34,267 nucleotides of DNA from an uncultured Verrucomicrobia subdivision 3 bacterium (GCA_903872345.1 CAIQKM010000010.1:1-34267); one strand, 5' to 3'. Shown: positions 24,685 through 32,310, counted from the first letter of the stretch. Numbers and translations: made by a program. The notes: generated by a model from the letters alone, not told the origin.

Positions 24685-24855
24685 TTAACCGCAAAGAACG
24701 CATAGATCACAAAGAAAAAGCAGGCCCACTGGGCCTGCTTTTTTGTCATTGGATGTCAGACGTCGAGGTTGGATTGTTGCAAAGCCATCCTCGACCTTCA
24801 ATCCTCCATCCTCGTTTCGCTGCTTCTATGTGCTCTCTGCGTTCTTTGCGGTTAA
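24685..24855. repeat. Inverted 18-bp repeat flanking the ychF terminator
   Basis: The 18-mer ttaaccgcaaagaacgca at 24685-24702 is found again as a perfect reverse complement at 24838-24855. Beyond it the arms stay similar (catagatcaca versus gagagcacatag). Between them are the terminator and a 'ctccatcctcg' word (about 24804) that also occurs at about 18974. Confidence 0.85.
24715..24744 (+). terminator. Rho-independent terminator after ychF
   Basis: A 13-bp perfect stem (aaaaagcaggccc with gggcctgcttttt), a 3-nt act loop and a run of six T. It lies 39 bp after the ychF stop. The A-tract on the left makes it symmetrical, so it can also stop transcription arriving from the minus-strand side. 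Confidence 0.95.
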
Positions 24856-24864
24856 ATCCGTCCC

Positions 24865-25410
24865 TCACCCCACGCGGTACCGCCGCATGGTCGTATCCAC
24901 TTCCTGCGCCCAGGCATCAATGCCCCCGCGCAGGCAACGTACATTGGACAAGCCGTGCCCCATGAAATAAGCCGCCGCATCCAGACCGTTCTTGCCCTGG
25001 TGATCCACCACCACGACCGGCTGGGTGTTTGAACCCGCGCCCATAACCTCCCGCATCACGTCCTGCGAGAGCAGCACCGAACCCGGAATGTGAACCGCCT
25101 CAAATTCCTCGCGCGACCGCACATCCACCACCTTTACGGTTTTGTCCGACTGCAATAAAGCCGCGAGATCGGTCGCGGAAATCAGCACCTTCACATCCAG
25201 TTCATGGCTGGACCGGATATGCTCCAGCACCTCCGCGACGTTGAGATTGCCATTGCGCGCACAGACGCCGGCCAGCGTTTCCTCCGGACTGAACCCGCAA
25301 CTGCTGCACCCGCCAATGTGATAACGGCGAAACAACGCCCGCTGCGCGCCCGGGAACGCAATTAAAACATCGCGCATGGGCGATTCGGCACTGATAACTG
25401 GATCATTCAT
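24865..25410 (-). CDS. Rhodanese-like protein with N-terminal Cys motif, catalytic Cys missing
   Basis: The ATG at 25410 (MNDPVISAESPMRDVLIAFP) gives 181 residues. The N-terminal ~75 residues are a small helical domain like DUF1858/ScdA-N, with GGCSSCGFSPEETL, where the two cysteines are 3 apart. The C-terminal ~105 residues are a rhodanese fold: VKVVDVRSREEFEAVHIPGS, then GLDAAAYFMGHGLSNVRCLR and GGIDAWAQEVD. The active-site loop after VVVVDH reads QGKNG, so the sulfur-carrying cysteine is absent (Asp-His in its place). The domain is therefore probably non-catalytic and may bind or sense rather than transfer sulfur. The gene stands alone, convergent with ychF. Confidence 0.85.
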   Translation of the reverse strand: MNDPVISAESPMRDVLIAFPGAQRALFRRYHIGGCSSCGFSPEETLAGVCARNGNLNVAEVLEHIRSSHELDVKVLISATDLAALLQSDKTVKVVDVRSREEFEAVHIPGSVLLSQDVMREVMGAGSNTQPVVVVDHQGKNGLDAAAYFMGHGLSNVRCLRGGIDAWAQEVDTTMRRYRVG

Positions 25411-25439
25411 TCGTATGCCGTCCAATCTGGCACAGGCAC

Positions 25440-25500
25440 CCCCGCCTGTCCACCCATTGGATGTTGAGGGTTGGACGTTGGATGTTGGGGTTTTCTGAAG
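25440..25500. repeat. Short tandem-like 'ttggatgttg' tract
   Basis: Between the rhodanese-like and GH172-like genes the words ttggatgttg, gttggacgttg and gttggatgttg follow each other. The same word family lies at 18281-18302. It marks a dispersed intergenic repeat rather than a gene. Confidence 0.6.
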
Positions 25501-25511
25501 ACGAAGGGCAA

Positions 25512-26675
25512 CTATCGTGCCTCCAGCTCATCCCGGCTGGGCAGCGGCGGAAATTTTTTGTGCGGCAGAGTCTGGTACCAGAACGCCACCGAGGCGATGT
25601 CATCCTGCAACGGCAGATAGCGTCCGCCCGACTGCCAGCCCAGCGCCTGGATGGTCACCTTCAAATCCTTTTGGAAACGGATGGGATCCCGAATGTGCCA
25701 GCGGTAAAGCCCGAACCGCGTCTGCGATTCGTAATGTCCATCTGGCCGGATGACCTGCGCCAGCCCGCTGTAAGGGGTGGAAAATTCCGTGTAATGCGAC
25801 TGTCCGTCCGCGCCCTTCGTGTCAAAATCATACGAGCCGCAGAAATAATCCTCCGTGCCCGTGCCGCAGATCGTCGGGAACGTGGTGTCGCCATCCAGAT
25901 AAAATTTGATTTCTCCTTCGCCCCACCAACCCGAGCTATGCACGCCCCAGGCCAGATAGGTGCCCACGTATTGACCCTGACCTTCCACGCCATCGAGAAT
26001 CGTGTAAATGCCCTTCGTGGTGAGCGGATTCTGCCGGCGGAATTGCGCGTGAAAATAGGCGGCATCGTCCGGCACGGTGGTAAGCGTGTAGTTGATTTGG
26101 TAATAAATCGTCATCGCCGCGTCATCCAGATTTTCCAGCGTCACCTTGCACTGCTTGTGAAACGGCATCTGCCAGTAGGAATTGAAGGCGCTGCCGGGAT
26201 TCACGCATACGGGCAGCGAACTGATCTGACAATAACGCCCCATGCCGCACGCAAAAAAGTCGCCCAGCGGACATTCCACCGAGGGATCCGTCTCGCCATC
26301 CCAATAGATGCGCAGGATGAAACTGCGGGTCTTGTCCAGGGGCGCCGGAGTCATCCAGATCTGCTGGATGGCCCCGGGACCGGTGATGTCCGCCAGCGTG
26401 AAGGTGGCATGCGCCGCCACATGCACAAACGGCGACACCTTCCACCCTTGCCCCAGTTCCCGCGCCGGCCCGCGCGCCGGCCCGCTGGTGGACATCGCCG
26501 CCATTCCCTTTTCGCCGGTGAAATTTTCCGGGCTGATGGAACGCGACTGCGCATTGGAAACCCGGTAGAGATTGCCCAGCCCCAGGTTGAGCCCGTCAAA
26601 CGGCGCATCCGCCGCCGCAAGCGACAGGCAGCCACCGGCCAGCAGGCCGGCGATCAGACAGAGAAATCGATTCAT
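25512..26675 (-). CDS. DUF2961 / GH172-family secreted protein, probable lipoprotein
   Basis: From the ATG at 26675 the 387-residue protein has a signal peptide (MNRFLCLIAGLLAGGCLSLA) with a lipobox-like LAGGC, so it is exported and may be lipid-anchored. The mature part matches DUF2961: FTGEKGMAAMSTSGPARGPA, then GPGAIQQIWMT, RIYWDGETDPSVECPLGDFF, the Gly-Trp motif SSGWWGEGEIKFYLDGD and GTGTEDYFCGSYDF. Family members characterised as GH172 cleave D-fructofuranosyl or D-arabinofuranosyl linkages. The acidic Glu residues in GEGEIK and GTEDYF fit an active site of that type. A tandem 12-bp repeat near 26461-26483 encodes the GPARGPAR stretch. Substrate unknown; it may act on plant or bacterial polysaccharide. 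Confidence 0.9.
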   Translation of the reverse strand: MNRFLCLIAGLLAGGCLSLAAADAPFDGLNLGLGNLYRVSNAQSRSISPENFTGEKGMAAMSTSGPARGPARELGQGWKVSPFVHVAAHATFTLADITGPGAIQQIWMTPAPLDKTRSFILRIYWDGETDPSVECPLGDFFACGMGRYCQISSLPVCVNPGSAFNSYWQMPFHKQCKVTLENLDDAAMTIYYQINYTLTTVPDDAAYFHAQFRRQNPLTTKGIYTILDGVEGQGQYVGTYLAWGVHSSGWWGEGEIKFYLDGDTTFPTICGTGTEDYFCGSYDFDTKGADGQSHYTEFSTPYSGLAQVIRPDGHYESQTRFGLYRWHIRDPIRFQKDLKVTIQALGWQSGGRYLPLQDDIASVAFWYQTLPHKKFPPLPSRDELEAR

Positions 26676-26809
26676 AATCAGCTTGTTGTAAAACCCCGGA
26701 GGCATCACGTCAAGCGTGCGCGAAAAGCGATGATCGCGCCACCCTGCGTTTTTATGGGGCAATGCTGACCACAGACACACCGGTTGGTGTTTGCGGGAAG
26801 CAGCCGTGG

Positions 26810-28501
26810 CTAGCGCACGCCCATGGTGTGAAGCGTTTCGATGGCTTTGGCATTTTGCCGGGCGGCGGCTCCCTGCAAGCCGCTGATGACCACATTTCTC
26901 ACGTTCCTATCCGGACTGCCGGCCATGTCGGTCAAGGCATCCACCGCCGTGGCATTGCCCGCCTCGGCGGCGCCGGCCAGACCGCTGGCAACCATGACCC
27001 ACAGCGGTTGGTCATTGGAATCCCGGGCCACGGCCGACAGTGCGTCCACCGCCTTTTGGTTGCCGTTGCCGGCGGCGCCCCGCAATGCGGCCACCGCATC
27101 CGCCAGCAGGAAACCGTACTTATTGTAATTGAGCAGGACGTCGAGCGCCGCTTCATCGCCGTTGGCGGCCAGCGTGCCAACCACTTGGATGTCCGTGCCT
27201 TTGAGCTCCGGAATTTGCAACGCCTGCACCACGGCATCCATCGCCGGCTGACTGCCTTTCACGGCGGCGGCTTCGATCACTTTGAACGCTTCCTGCAGCG
27301 GCGCAAACGTCTGGCGGGCCAGTTCGCCCCGGGCGGTGTTGTCCAACCCCGCGCCATTGGTGAAAAACTGGGCCTGCTCCGCCTTGGCCAACCCGGTCAG
27401 CCTGTCCAAGGCCCCCGCATCTCCCCGGACGACAGCCGCGCCCAGTTGCTGACCGATACTGTCCGGCACCGCTGCCCCGGCGGCCATCTCCTTGTTTGTT
27501 GCCGGCGGGTTTGGTGCTTTTGTATCGCTCCCGGTTGCGGTCTGCCGCCACCGCTCCGCCTCGCCGCGTAATTTGAGCAGTTCAATGCTGTTGCGATTCA
27601 ACTGACGGTTCTCCTCGCGCAATGCCGCGAGTTGACCGAGTGCCTCATCACGCTCCCGGGTCAACTGGTTGACCTGCCCCGCCAACGGTGCCTGCTGCGC
27701 CGACAATGCCTGCATCTGTTTGCGCAGTTGCACGGTCTGGTGCACGGCCAGGATGCCTGTGCCCGCGGCGGCAACAAAGGCCGCACCGATCAGGGTTTTT
27801 TGCAGTGTTGTCATAATCATGGTTTTGGCGGCTGCTACCGTCGTGACGGCAACCGAAGTTCCGGCCGCCGCTGTCGAAATGGCGACCGCCAGGCCGGCGG
27901 GCGCGGATTGCACCACATTCGCAGCCAGTAAAACAACCAGTCCCCCGGTGCCGACGGTCACGCCGCGCCGGGCAAATCCTTCCCGCAGCCGTTCCACGGC
28001 ACGGTTCAGCCGCTTTTGCGCGGCTTCATCGGTGATGCCCAAGGCCGCGCCCATTTCGCGCGCCGATTTGCGCTGAAAATATCTCAGCAGAAGGACATCG
28101 CGATCCGGGTCGTCCAATTCGTCCAGCACATCGTCGAGCTGCGGAGCGATCTGCTCCCAGGCGTTGTCCGAAATCTGGGCGGGCGAATCATTCATACTGG
28201 CGGCCTCCTGTTCCCGCACCCGGCGGCGCACTTCGGTGCGGACGGTTTGGGCGGCAATGTTCCGGGCCGTACGATGCAGCCAGCCGGCCAGGATCGGCCG
28301 GGAGGCCAGCGGCCGGGCATTTTGCGCCAAAGCCACAAATACCCCCTGCGCCACGTCCTTGGCCAGATGCGGGTCACGCACCATCCGCACGGCGGCGGAA
28401 TGCACCGGGTCAAGGTGCCGCCGCACCAGTTCGGCAAACGCCGGCTCCGAACGGGCCCCGGCATAAAGCCGCAACAACTGTTGATCGGTCAAATCTTGCA
28501 C
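26810..28501 (-). CDS. ECF-type sigma-70 factor with membrane, coiled-coil and repeat tail
   Basis: A 563-residue protein. The first ~180 residues are an ECF sigma factor: region 2 (FAELVRRHLDPVHSAAVRMV, then DPHLAKDVAQGVFVAL, GWLHRTARNIA) and region 4 (LLLRYFQRKSAREMGAALGI then TDEAAQKRLNRAVERLRE). Hydrophobic stretches follow at about 186-225 and 238-258 (TLIGAAFVAAAGTGILAVHQ). Next is a coiled coil near 262-320 (LTRERDEALGQLAALREENR), a Pro/Thr linker, then Ala-rich helical repeats of HEAT or ARM character to the end (MAGSPDRNVRNVVISGLQGA). The tail probably anchors the sigma factor in the membrane and senses something outside, in place of a separate anti-sigma factor. This layout is common in Verrucomicrobiota. 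The target promoters are unknown. Confidence 0.88.
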   Translation of the reverse strand: MQDLTDQQLLRLYAGARSEPAFAELVRRHLDPVHSAAVRMVRDPHLAKDVAQGVFVALAQNARPLASRPILAGWLHRTARNIAAQTVRTEVRRRVREQEAASMNDSPAQISDNAWEQIAPQLDDVLDELDDPDRDVLLLRYFQRKSAREMGAALGITDEAAQKRLNRAVERLREGFARRGVTVGTGGLVVLLAANVVQSAPAGLAVAISTAAAGTSVAVTTVAAAKTMIMTTLQKTLIGAAFVAAAGTGILAVHQTVQLRKQMQALSAQQAPLAGQVNQLTRERDEALGQLAALREENRQLNRNSIELLKLRGEAERWRQTATGSDTKAPNPPATNKEMAAGAAVPDSIGQQLGAAVVRGDAGALDRLTGLAKAEQAQFFTNGAGLDNTARGELARQTFAPLQEAFKVIEAAAVKGSQPAMDAVVQALQIPELKGTDIQVVGTLAANGDEAALDVLLNYNKYGFLLADAVAALRGAAGNGNQKAVDALSAVARDSNDQPLWVMVASGLAGAAEAGNATAVDALTDMAGSPDRNVRNVVISGLQGAAARQNAKAIETLHTMGVR

Positions 28502-28570
28502 TCATCAAATAGTAGCCACCGAAGTTCGAATCGGACAAGGAAAGGGGAAAAACTTTTGGCGGAAAAACAA

Positions 28571-28604
28571 AACCGCCGGATGAAACCCAGTTCATCCGGC
28601 GGTT
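28571..28604 (-). terminator. Terminator after ppnP
   Basis: A perfect 14-bp stem (aaccgccggatgaa / ttcatccggcggtt) with a 6-nt loop. Read on the minus strand it is followed by a T-rich run (ttgtttttcc), 23 bp after the PpnP stop. It separates ppnP from the sigma-factor gene. Confidence 0.9.
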
Positions 28605-28627
28605 GGAATCTTGCAAGTGAAGACAGC

Positions 28628-28906
28628 TCAACGCTTGTAATAGCAGAGATACGCCACGTCGCCGGCGGCTTCCACTTCAAATTTCACGTGCGGCGGCACC
28701 ACAAAGAACTGGCCCTTGCCGTAGTTCTTCCATTCGCCGCCGGGCAGCTTCGCCGCCAGCGTGCCGGCCACCACGTGCATGTGCTCTTCGCAATCCGTGC
28801 CGAAGCTGTATTTGCCCGGCTCAATCACGCCGACCGTGGCCGGACCATCGGTGGTGGTGATGGCCAGACTCTGAACTTTGCCTTCAAAATAGGAATTGTG
28901 TTTCAT
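28628..28906 (-). CDS. ppnP: Pyrimidine/purine nucleoside phosphorylase PpnP
   Basis: A 92-residue cupin-fold protein of the YaiE/PpnP (formerly DUF1255) family, which phosphorolyses a broad range of nucleosides to base plus ribose-1-phosphate. The pattern follows the family through its whole length: NSYFEGKVQSLAITTTDGPA, then TVGVIEPGKYSFGTDCEEHM, VVAGTLAAKLPG, GQFFVVPPHVKFEVEAAGDV and the end AYLCYYK. Length is normal. It is the third gene on the minus-strand run after the acetyltransferase, but the 64-nt gap and its own terminator suggest independent expression. Confidence 0.93.
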   Translation of the reverse strand: MKHNSYFEGKVQSLAITTTDGPATVGVIEPGKYSFGTDCEEHMHVVAGTLAAKLPGGEWKNYGKGQFFVVPPHVKFEVEAAGDVAYLCYYKR

Positions 28907-28970
28907 CGCCCTTTTTAATGCCGGTTTTTCGCGCCGCTGACAATAAAAACCGGGGCCAGCCGGCTGAAAA

Positions 28971-29435
28971 TTATAACTTCAACCGCAGCGGCACCATGGC
29001 CGACCGCGCAAAACCGGCCCGACCGTAAAACTCCTGCGCCGCCGCATTGCCGGCATCCGTCAGCAGCGTAATCCGGCAGCAACCGGCGACCCGCGCCTGC
29101 CGGATGGCTTCCTGCAACAGCCGCGCCCCGATTCCCCGCCCGCGCCAGTCCGGATGCACCACCATGTCCTCCAGCCACGCCGCGCGACCGCCCTCCGCCG
29201 TGCTAACCGTGAAGAGCAGGCTGACCATGCCGACCACCACGTCACCCGCCACCGCGCAATAAATCCGCCCCACCGCCGGTTGTTCCAGAATCAGCCGCAG
29301 CCCGCGCTCCTGCTTCGCGGCATCCGGCGCAAAATCCGCCTCCTGCGCGAACAGTCGCGCCAGCAGCGCGGAAAGCGGAGCAATATCCGCTCCGGTCGCG
29401 GGCCGGATATGCAGGGTGTTTTTCGTATTATTCAT
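28971..29435 (-). CDS. GNAT family N-acetyltransferase
   Basis: A 154-residue single-domain acetyltransferase starting MNNTKNTLHIRPATGADIAP. The core shows LEDMVVHPDWRGRGIGARLL, where R-G-R-G-I-G at about residues 94-99 is the acetyl-CoA pyrophosphate loop (motif A), followed by AVAGDVVVGMVSL-type strands before it and AAQEFYGRAGFARS (motif B) after it. The acceptor is unknown. It is unrelated in detail to the YpeA-like protein at 18424. It is close to a small membrane-protein gene upstream (48-nt gap), but no functional link is visible. Confidence 0.9.
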   Translation of the reverse strand: MNNTKNTLHIRPATGADIAPLSALLARLFAQEADFAPDAAKQERGLRLILEQPAVGRIYCAVAGDVVVGMVSLLFTVSTAEGGRAAWLEDMVVHPDWRGRGIGARLLQEAIRQARVAGCCRITLLTDAGNAAAQEFYGRAGFARSAMVPLRLKL

Positions 29436-29483
29436 AAGTGATTATCGCGCCCGGCACCGCCGGATAATCCCCCTCCCTTAACC

Positions 29484-29936
29484 TCATTTCAACCAGAAAG
29501 AATCCGCCGCCAGTAAGAGCATCGACAGGCCGATGAGCAGGGCAAACCCCGCCTCCAGGCGGTACCAACGTAATATCCGCCGGACAAACAGTGGTGGAAA
29601 CTGCTCCAGCGGCAGACCGGCCTCGGGCCGGGCGCAGGCAAGTCCCGCCGAAACGACCGTGACCATCCCCAGGGCCAGATACCAGCCGGCCGAAACCGCC
29701 GTCGGCACCGTCCAACCGGTGAAAATGAAAATCAAGCCCGCCACCGCATAGCCACACTGAAATACAAGTCTGGCTCCCCAATTGATCTGATCATGTTTCG
29801 CCCACTGTTCCCGCTGGTCGGCGGAGAGCAGTGCGTGCTTCGCCGAATCCATTTTCAAGCGGCAGACAATCAGCCCAAACAGGCCGACCAGCAGCAACAA
29901 CAGGGGCAGAAACGCAAACAGCATTTTCATGGGCAT
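29484..29936 (-). CDS. Small four-helix membrane protein, unknown
   Basis: A 150-residue protein beginning MPMKMLFAFLPLLLLLVGLF (the second Met at codon 3 is an alternative start). Four hydrophobic segments are visible (about 5-25, 55-78, 80-100 and 125-147), separated by charged loops (DSAKHALLSADQREQWAKHD; RPEAGLPLEQFPPLFVRRIL). No recognised domain. The second loop ends in an Arg-rich stretch before the last helix. Probably an inner-membrane protein of unknown role; no homologue name can be given from sequence alone. Confidence 0.7.
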   Translation of the reverse strand: MPMKMLFAFLPLLLLLVGLFGLIVCRLKMDSAKHALLSADQREQWAKHDQINWGARLVFQCGYAVAGLIFIFTGWTVPTAVSAGWYLALGMVTVVSAGLACARPEAGLPLEQFPPLFVRRILRWYRLEAGFALLIGLSMLLLAADSFWLK

Positions 29937-30141
29937 AAATGTCAGCCGTTCAAGCTACGGCACCCCGGCAGAAGTGCCAGTTTGAATTTTGCCGCCAACT
30001 CCAAATGGACGCATTCCCCGCCCCCGGCGTGCAATCTTCAGGTCGCTTCAGCGTGCGGATTGACGAGGGCGATGGAAGATTTTTGCGCGTGCTGATACGC
30101 GTGCGTTGACTGGTTGCATCGGGTAAGGCGGAAAGGCTTGT
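29937..30141. other. Short spacer, edge of the accessory region
   Basis: About 200 bp with no gene, repeat or terminator recognised. It separates housekeeping-like minus-strand genes from the ORF6N and toxin-antitoxin remnants. Confidence 0.4.
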
Positions 30142-30690
30142 TCAGCGTTTTCCAGCCTTGGATTTCGCGCCGTCATATTTTACGTGGAAACCCATTTCCC
30201 GTTTCGGCCCGGTTGGTGGCGCCATCAATTCACGGATGGCATCGAACACCAGTTTGAACTGGGTGTCGTATTTTTTCTCCAGAGATTCCAGTTTGCGAGC
30301 CAGTTCGGCATTGGATGAAAGCAGTTGGCGCAAGCGCACGAACGCGCGCACTACTTGCACGCTTGTTTGTGCCGCCCGTTCGCTGTTCAGCACATTCGCC
30401 AGCATCAGCGCCCCATGCTCGGTGAAAACATAAGGCAGATACTTCCGATGCGCTCCGGGTTTTAAGGTCGCATTTTGCGACCTTAGAGACTTCCATTCTC
30501 CGACGGTCAACCGAAACATGAAGTCCGGCGGAAACCGTTCGGGATTACGACGAACCTGCTCATTCAAGCGTTTGGTCTCAACTCCGTAAAGTTCTGCCAG
30601 GTCGGTATCCAGCATGACCTTTTCGCCACGGATCAGGAGAATGGAGCGTTCAATCCGTTCCGCCGGAATCAAACTGGTGTTTCCACTCAT
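30142..30690 (-). CDS. ORF6N domain protein (KilA-N/phage antirepressor-like)
   Basis: A 182-residue protein. The N-terminal ~90 residues match the ORF6N domain: RSILLIRGEKVMLDTDLAEL, then YGVETKRLNEQVRRNPERFP, DFMFRLTVGEWKSLRSQNAT and YLPYVFTEHGALMLANVLNS. A helical region follows with a coiled coil (LLSSNAELARKLESLEKKYD) and a basic tail (YDGAKSKAGKR). ORF6N proteins are DNA-binding modules first seen in phages and widely spread as mobile cargo. It suggests a mobile or formerly phage-associated neighbourhood. It lies 18 bp downstream of the antitoxin-like gene, so all three minus-strand genes may have been one transcript. Confidence 0.9.
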   Translation of the reverse strand: MSGNTSLIPAERIERSILLIRGEKVMLDTDLAELYGVETKRLNEQVRRNPERFPPDFMFRLTVGEWKSLRSQNATLKPGAHRKYLPYVFTEHGALMLANVLNSERAAQTSVQVVRAFVRLRQLLSSNAELARKLESLEKKYDTQFKLVFDAIRELMAPPTGPKREMGFHVKYDGAKSKAGKR

Positions 30691-30708
30691 GAATGATGAC
30701 TTGATACC

Positions 30709-30984
30709 TCATTTCGCCTTGCGTTTGCGGCTGGCGCGGTAACTCGTCAGGGTTTCAAATTGTCCTGCGGCGATTTCCGCATGGGCGCGGTCACGGAGGG
30801 CGTCATAGGCCCGGACGTCAGCCCCAACGGGTTCTTCGTGTTGATAGATTTGTGCCCCTGACGCTTTCTGAACATGGCGATAATGGGCGGCGGCTTTACG
30901 GGGATCGTAATCAAATTGTTTGGCGAGCCGCGCGCGGATGTCGTGCAGCCATTCCAAGCCATCGTCATGTTTCGTCGTTTTCAT
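30709..30984 (-). CDS. Small antitoxin-like protein next to a PIN toxin remnant
   Basis: A 91-residue, charged, helical protein (MKTTKHDDGLEWLHDIRARL, then AKQFDYDPRKAAAHYRHVQK) with a Lys/Arg-rich C-terminus (SYRASRKRKAK). Its start overlaps the end of the PIN-domain remnant by 4 nt (ATGA). Small proteins of the pattern 'W-x-x-x-R-x-x-(I/L)-x-x-x-Y-D-x-D' coupled to PIN proteins are common and are presumed antitoxins, but the family has no established name that I can assign. With the toxin broken, its present function is uncertain. Confidence 0.6.
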   Translation of the reverse strand: MKTTKHDDGLEWLHDIRARLAKQFDYDPRKAAAHYRHVQKASGAQIYQHEEPVGADVRAYDALRDRAHAEIAAGQFETLTSYRASRKRKAK

Positions 30985-31250
30985 GCCTGTTCCAGCAGTT
31001 GCTGCGGGGTCACGAGCGCCGGCGTCCGCAAGCCCAGCAATCCGTTTACTCTATGAATATGCCCGAACTTGTTGGCATTTGCCAGATGTTTGCAGTTCCA
31101 CGTCACGAGCCAGTCGCAATTGTAAAATGAAGCCAGCGCAAGATAGTCGGCATCGCAGTGGAAGATTCTGGCAGGAAGATTATTACGGTACGCTCGTCCG
31201 GAACGGGGCGTATTTGCAACAAGCCATCCGTTACGCCAAGCAGGCGTCAT
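30981..31250 (-). pseudogene. VapC-type PIN toxin, N-terminus lost
   Basis: The C-terminal ~55 residues are a clear PIN-domain end: HCDADYLALASFYNCDWLVT, then WNCKHLANANKFGHIHRVNG and LRTPALVTPQQLLEQA. The W-N-C-x-H-L-A-N-A motif is typical of this VapC branch. The family is normally about 140-160 residues and begins with a catalytic Asp in a 'LDTS/N' strand. Here only 89 codons exist, the first ~25 do not resemble the family, and the catalytic N-terminal half is absent. Upstream sequence changes at once to AT-rich DNA and the divergent methyltransferase gene starts 1 bp away. The simplest reading is that the toxin was cut off by arrival of the next block, so it should be inactive as a nuclease. 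Confidence 0.75.
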
Positions 31251-31251
31251 A

Positions 31252-32310
31252 ATGAGTTGGAATAGATTTTCAATTGAGACTTTTAGTAGTCTTGAAATTG
31301 CTCAGGAGGTCAGGCATTATTACCCAACGATGGCAGCCGAACCACAAGCAACCAAACCGCCGCAATTCTCAGCCGTTTCGCTGTTTTCAGGATGCGGCGG
31401 TAGCGACTTGGGATTGCAAGCAGCGGGTGTGTTGCCAATTTGGGCAAACGATATTTCTGAATCTGCCTGCCAGATATACGAAGTTGTAGCCGCAAAAAAT
31501 GTAATTCATCCTGGCAGCATCGAAGGCATAAAGAAGTTTCCTAATGCGGATATTCTGGCGGGTTGTTATCCTTGCCAGGGTTACAGTCAAGGCGGTCGTC
31601 GCAGCAATTCAGATGGAATTAATTTTCTCTACCAGCATTTTGACAGGGCGCTTCGACAAATCAAACCACTTGCGTTTATTGTTGAAAATGTTGATGGAAT
31701 GAGGTTTTCTCAAAACGAAAGCTTATTAAACAACCAGCTTATTAGGTTTAGATTGGCGGGTTATAGTGTCTCATGGCAAGTGCTCAATGCACGCGATTAT
31801 GGATTAGCTCAGAACCGGTGCCGATTATTTATTGTTGGGATTCGCAGTTCCGAGCGAAAAACATTCATGTTTCCTGCCCCAACGCATGGCACAAGTTCAA
31901 ATCTTCATCGAACAATGCGGGATGTGATATGGCATCTGCGTAATGCTCCAGATGGCTCGTATAACACAGAACCTTTCCATTGGTATTATCTGTCTCGCAA
32001 TCGCAGGCATGAATGGGATGAACAGTCTCCTTGTGTGGTTGCGCATTGGAGACATGTAGGACTACATCCCGACTCAATACCTTTGGTAAAAAAAGGTACG
32101 GATCGTTGGGAATTTGTGCGTCCAGGCTTCGCGAGAAGATTCAGTTATCTAGAGTGCGCGGCACTCCAAGGCTTTCCGAATCCGGCGGCGTTTCGGGTCA
32201 ACACGGTGGAGAACAGGTTCCGAGCGATTGGCAACGCCGTGCCTCCGCCTTTGTTTCAAGCTGTGGCAAAGCACCTAGTCAAGCAACTGGTTGATTTGCG
32301 TAAAGTTTAG
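31252..32310 (+). CDS. C5-cytosine DNA methyltransferase
   Basis: Transfers a methyl group from S-adenosylmethionine to C5 of cytosine in a specific DNA site. The conserved motifs are present and in order. Motif I is LFSGCGGSDLGL (44-55), IV is GCYPCQGYSQGG with catalytic Cys108, VI is ENV (145-147), VIII is QNRCRLFIVG (Q187, R189, R191), and X is GNAVPPPL near residue 330. The target-recognition region between VIII and IX is about 110 residues. The ATG at 31252 gives 352 residues. An ATG at 31330 (MAAEPQATKPPQFSAVSLFS) gives 326 and matches the usual start of the fold; AGGAGG at 31304 is too far from it to decide. Lower GC than flanking genes suggests acquisition. Its 3' end overlaps the convergent gene by 32 bp. 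Confidence 0.93.
   Translation: MSWNRFSIETFSSLEIAQEVRHYYPTMAAEPQATKPPQFSAVSLFSGCGGSDLGLQAAGVLPIWANDISESACQIYEVVAAKNVIHPGSIEGIKKFPNADILAGCYPCQGYSQGGRRSNSDGINFLYQHFDRALRQIKPLAFIVENVDGMRFSQNESLLNNQLIRFRLAGYSVSWQVLNARDYGLAQNRCRLFIVGIRSSERKTFMFPAPTHGTSSNLHRTMRDVIWHLRNAPDGSYNTEPFHWYYLSRNRRHEWDEQSPCVVAHWRHVGLHPDSIPLVKKGTDRWEFVRPGFARRFSYLECAALQGFPNPAAFRVNTVENRFRAIGNAVPPPLFQAVAKHLVKQLVDLRKV

Noticed and set aside
25461..26768. A 435-codon plus-strand open frame opposite the GH172-like gene
   Set aside because: It is rich in Arg and His with no recognisable pattern, whereas the minus strand matches DUF2961 throughout.
30142..30690. ORF6N protein as evidence of a prophage
   Set aside because: No capsid, terminase, tail, integrase or lysis gene is present in the window, so a single ORF6N gene shows only a mobile-type neighbourhood.
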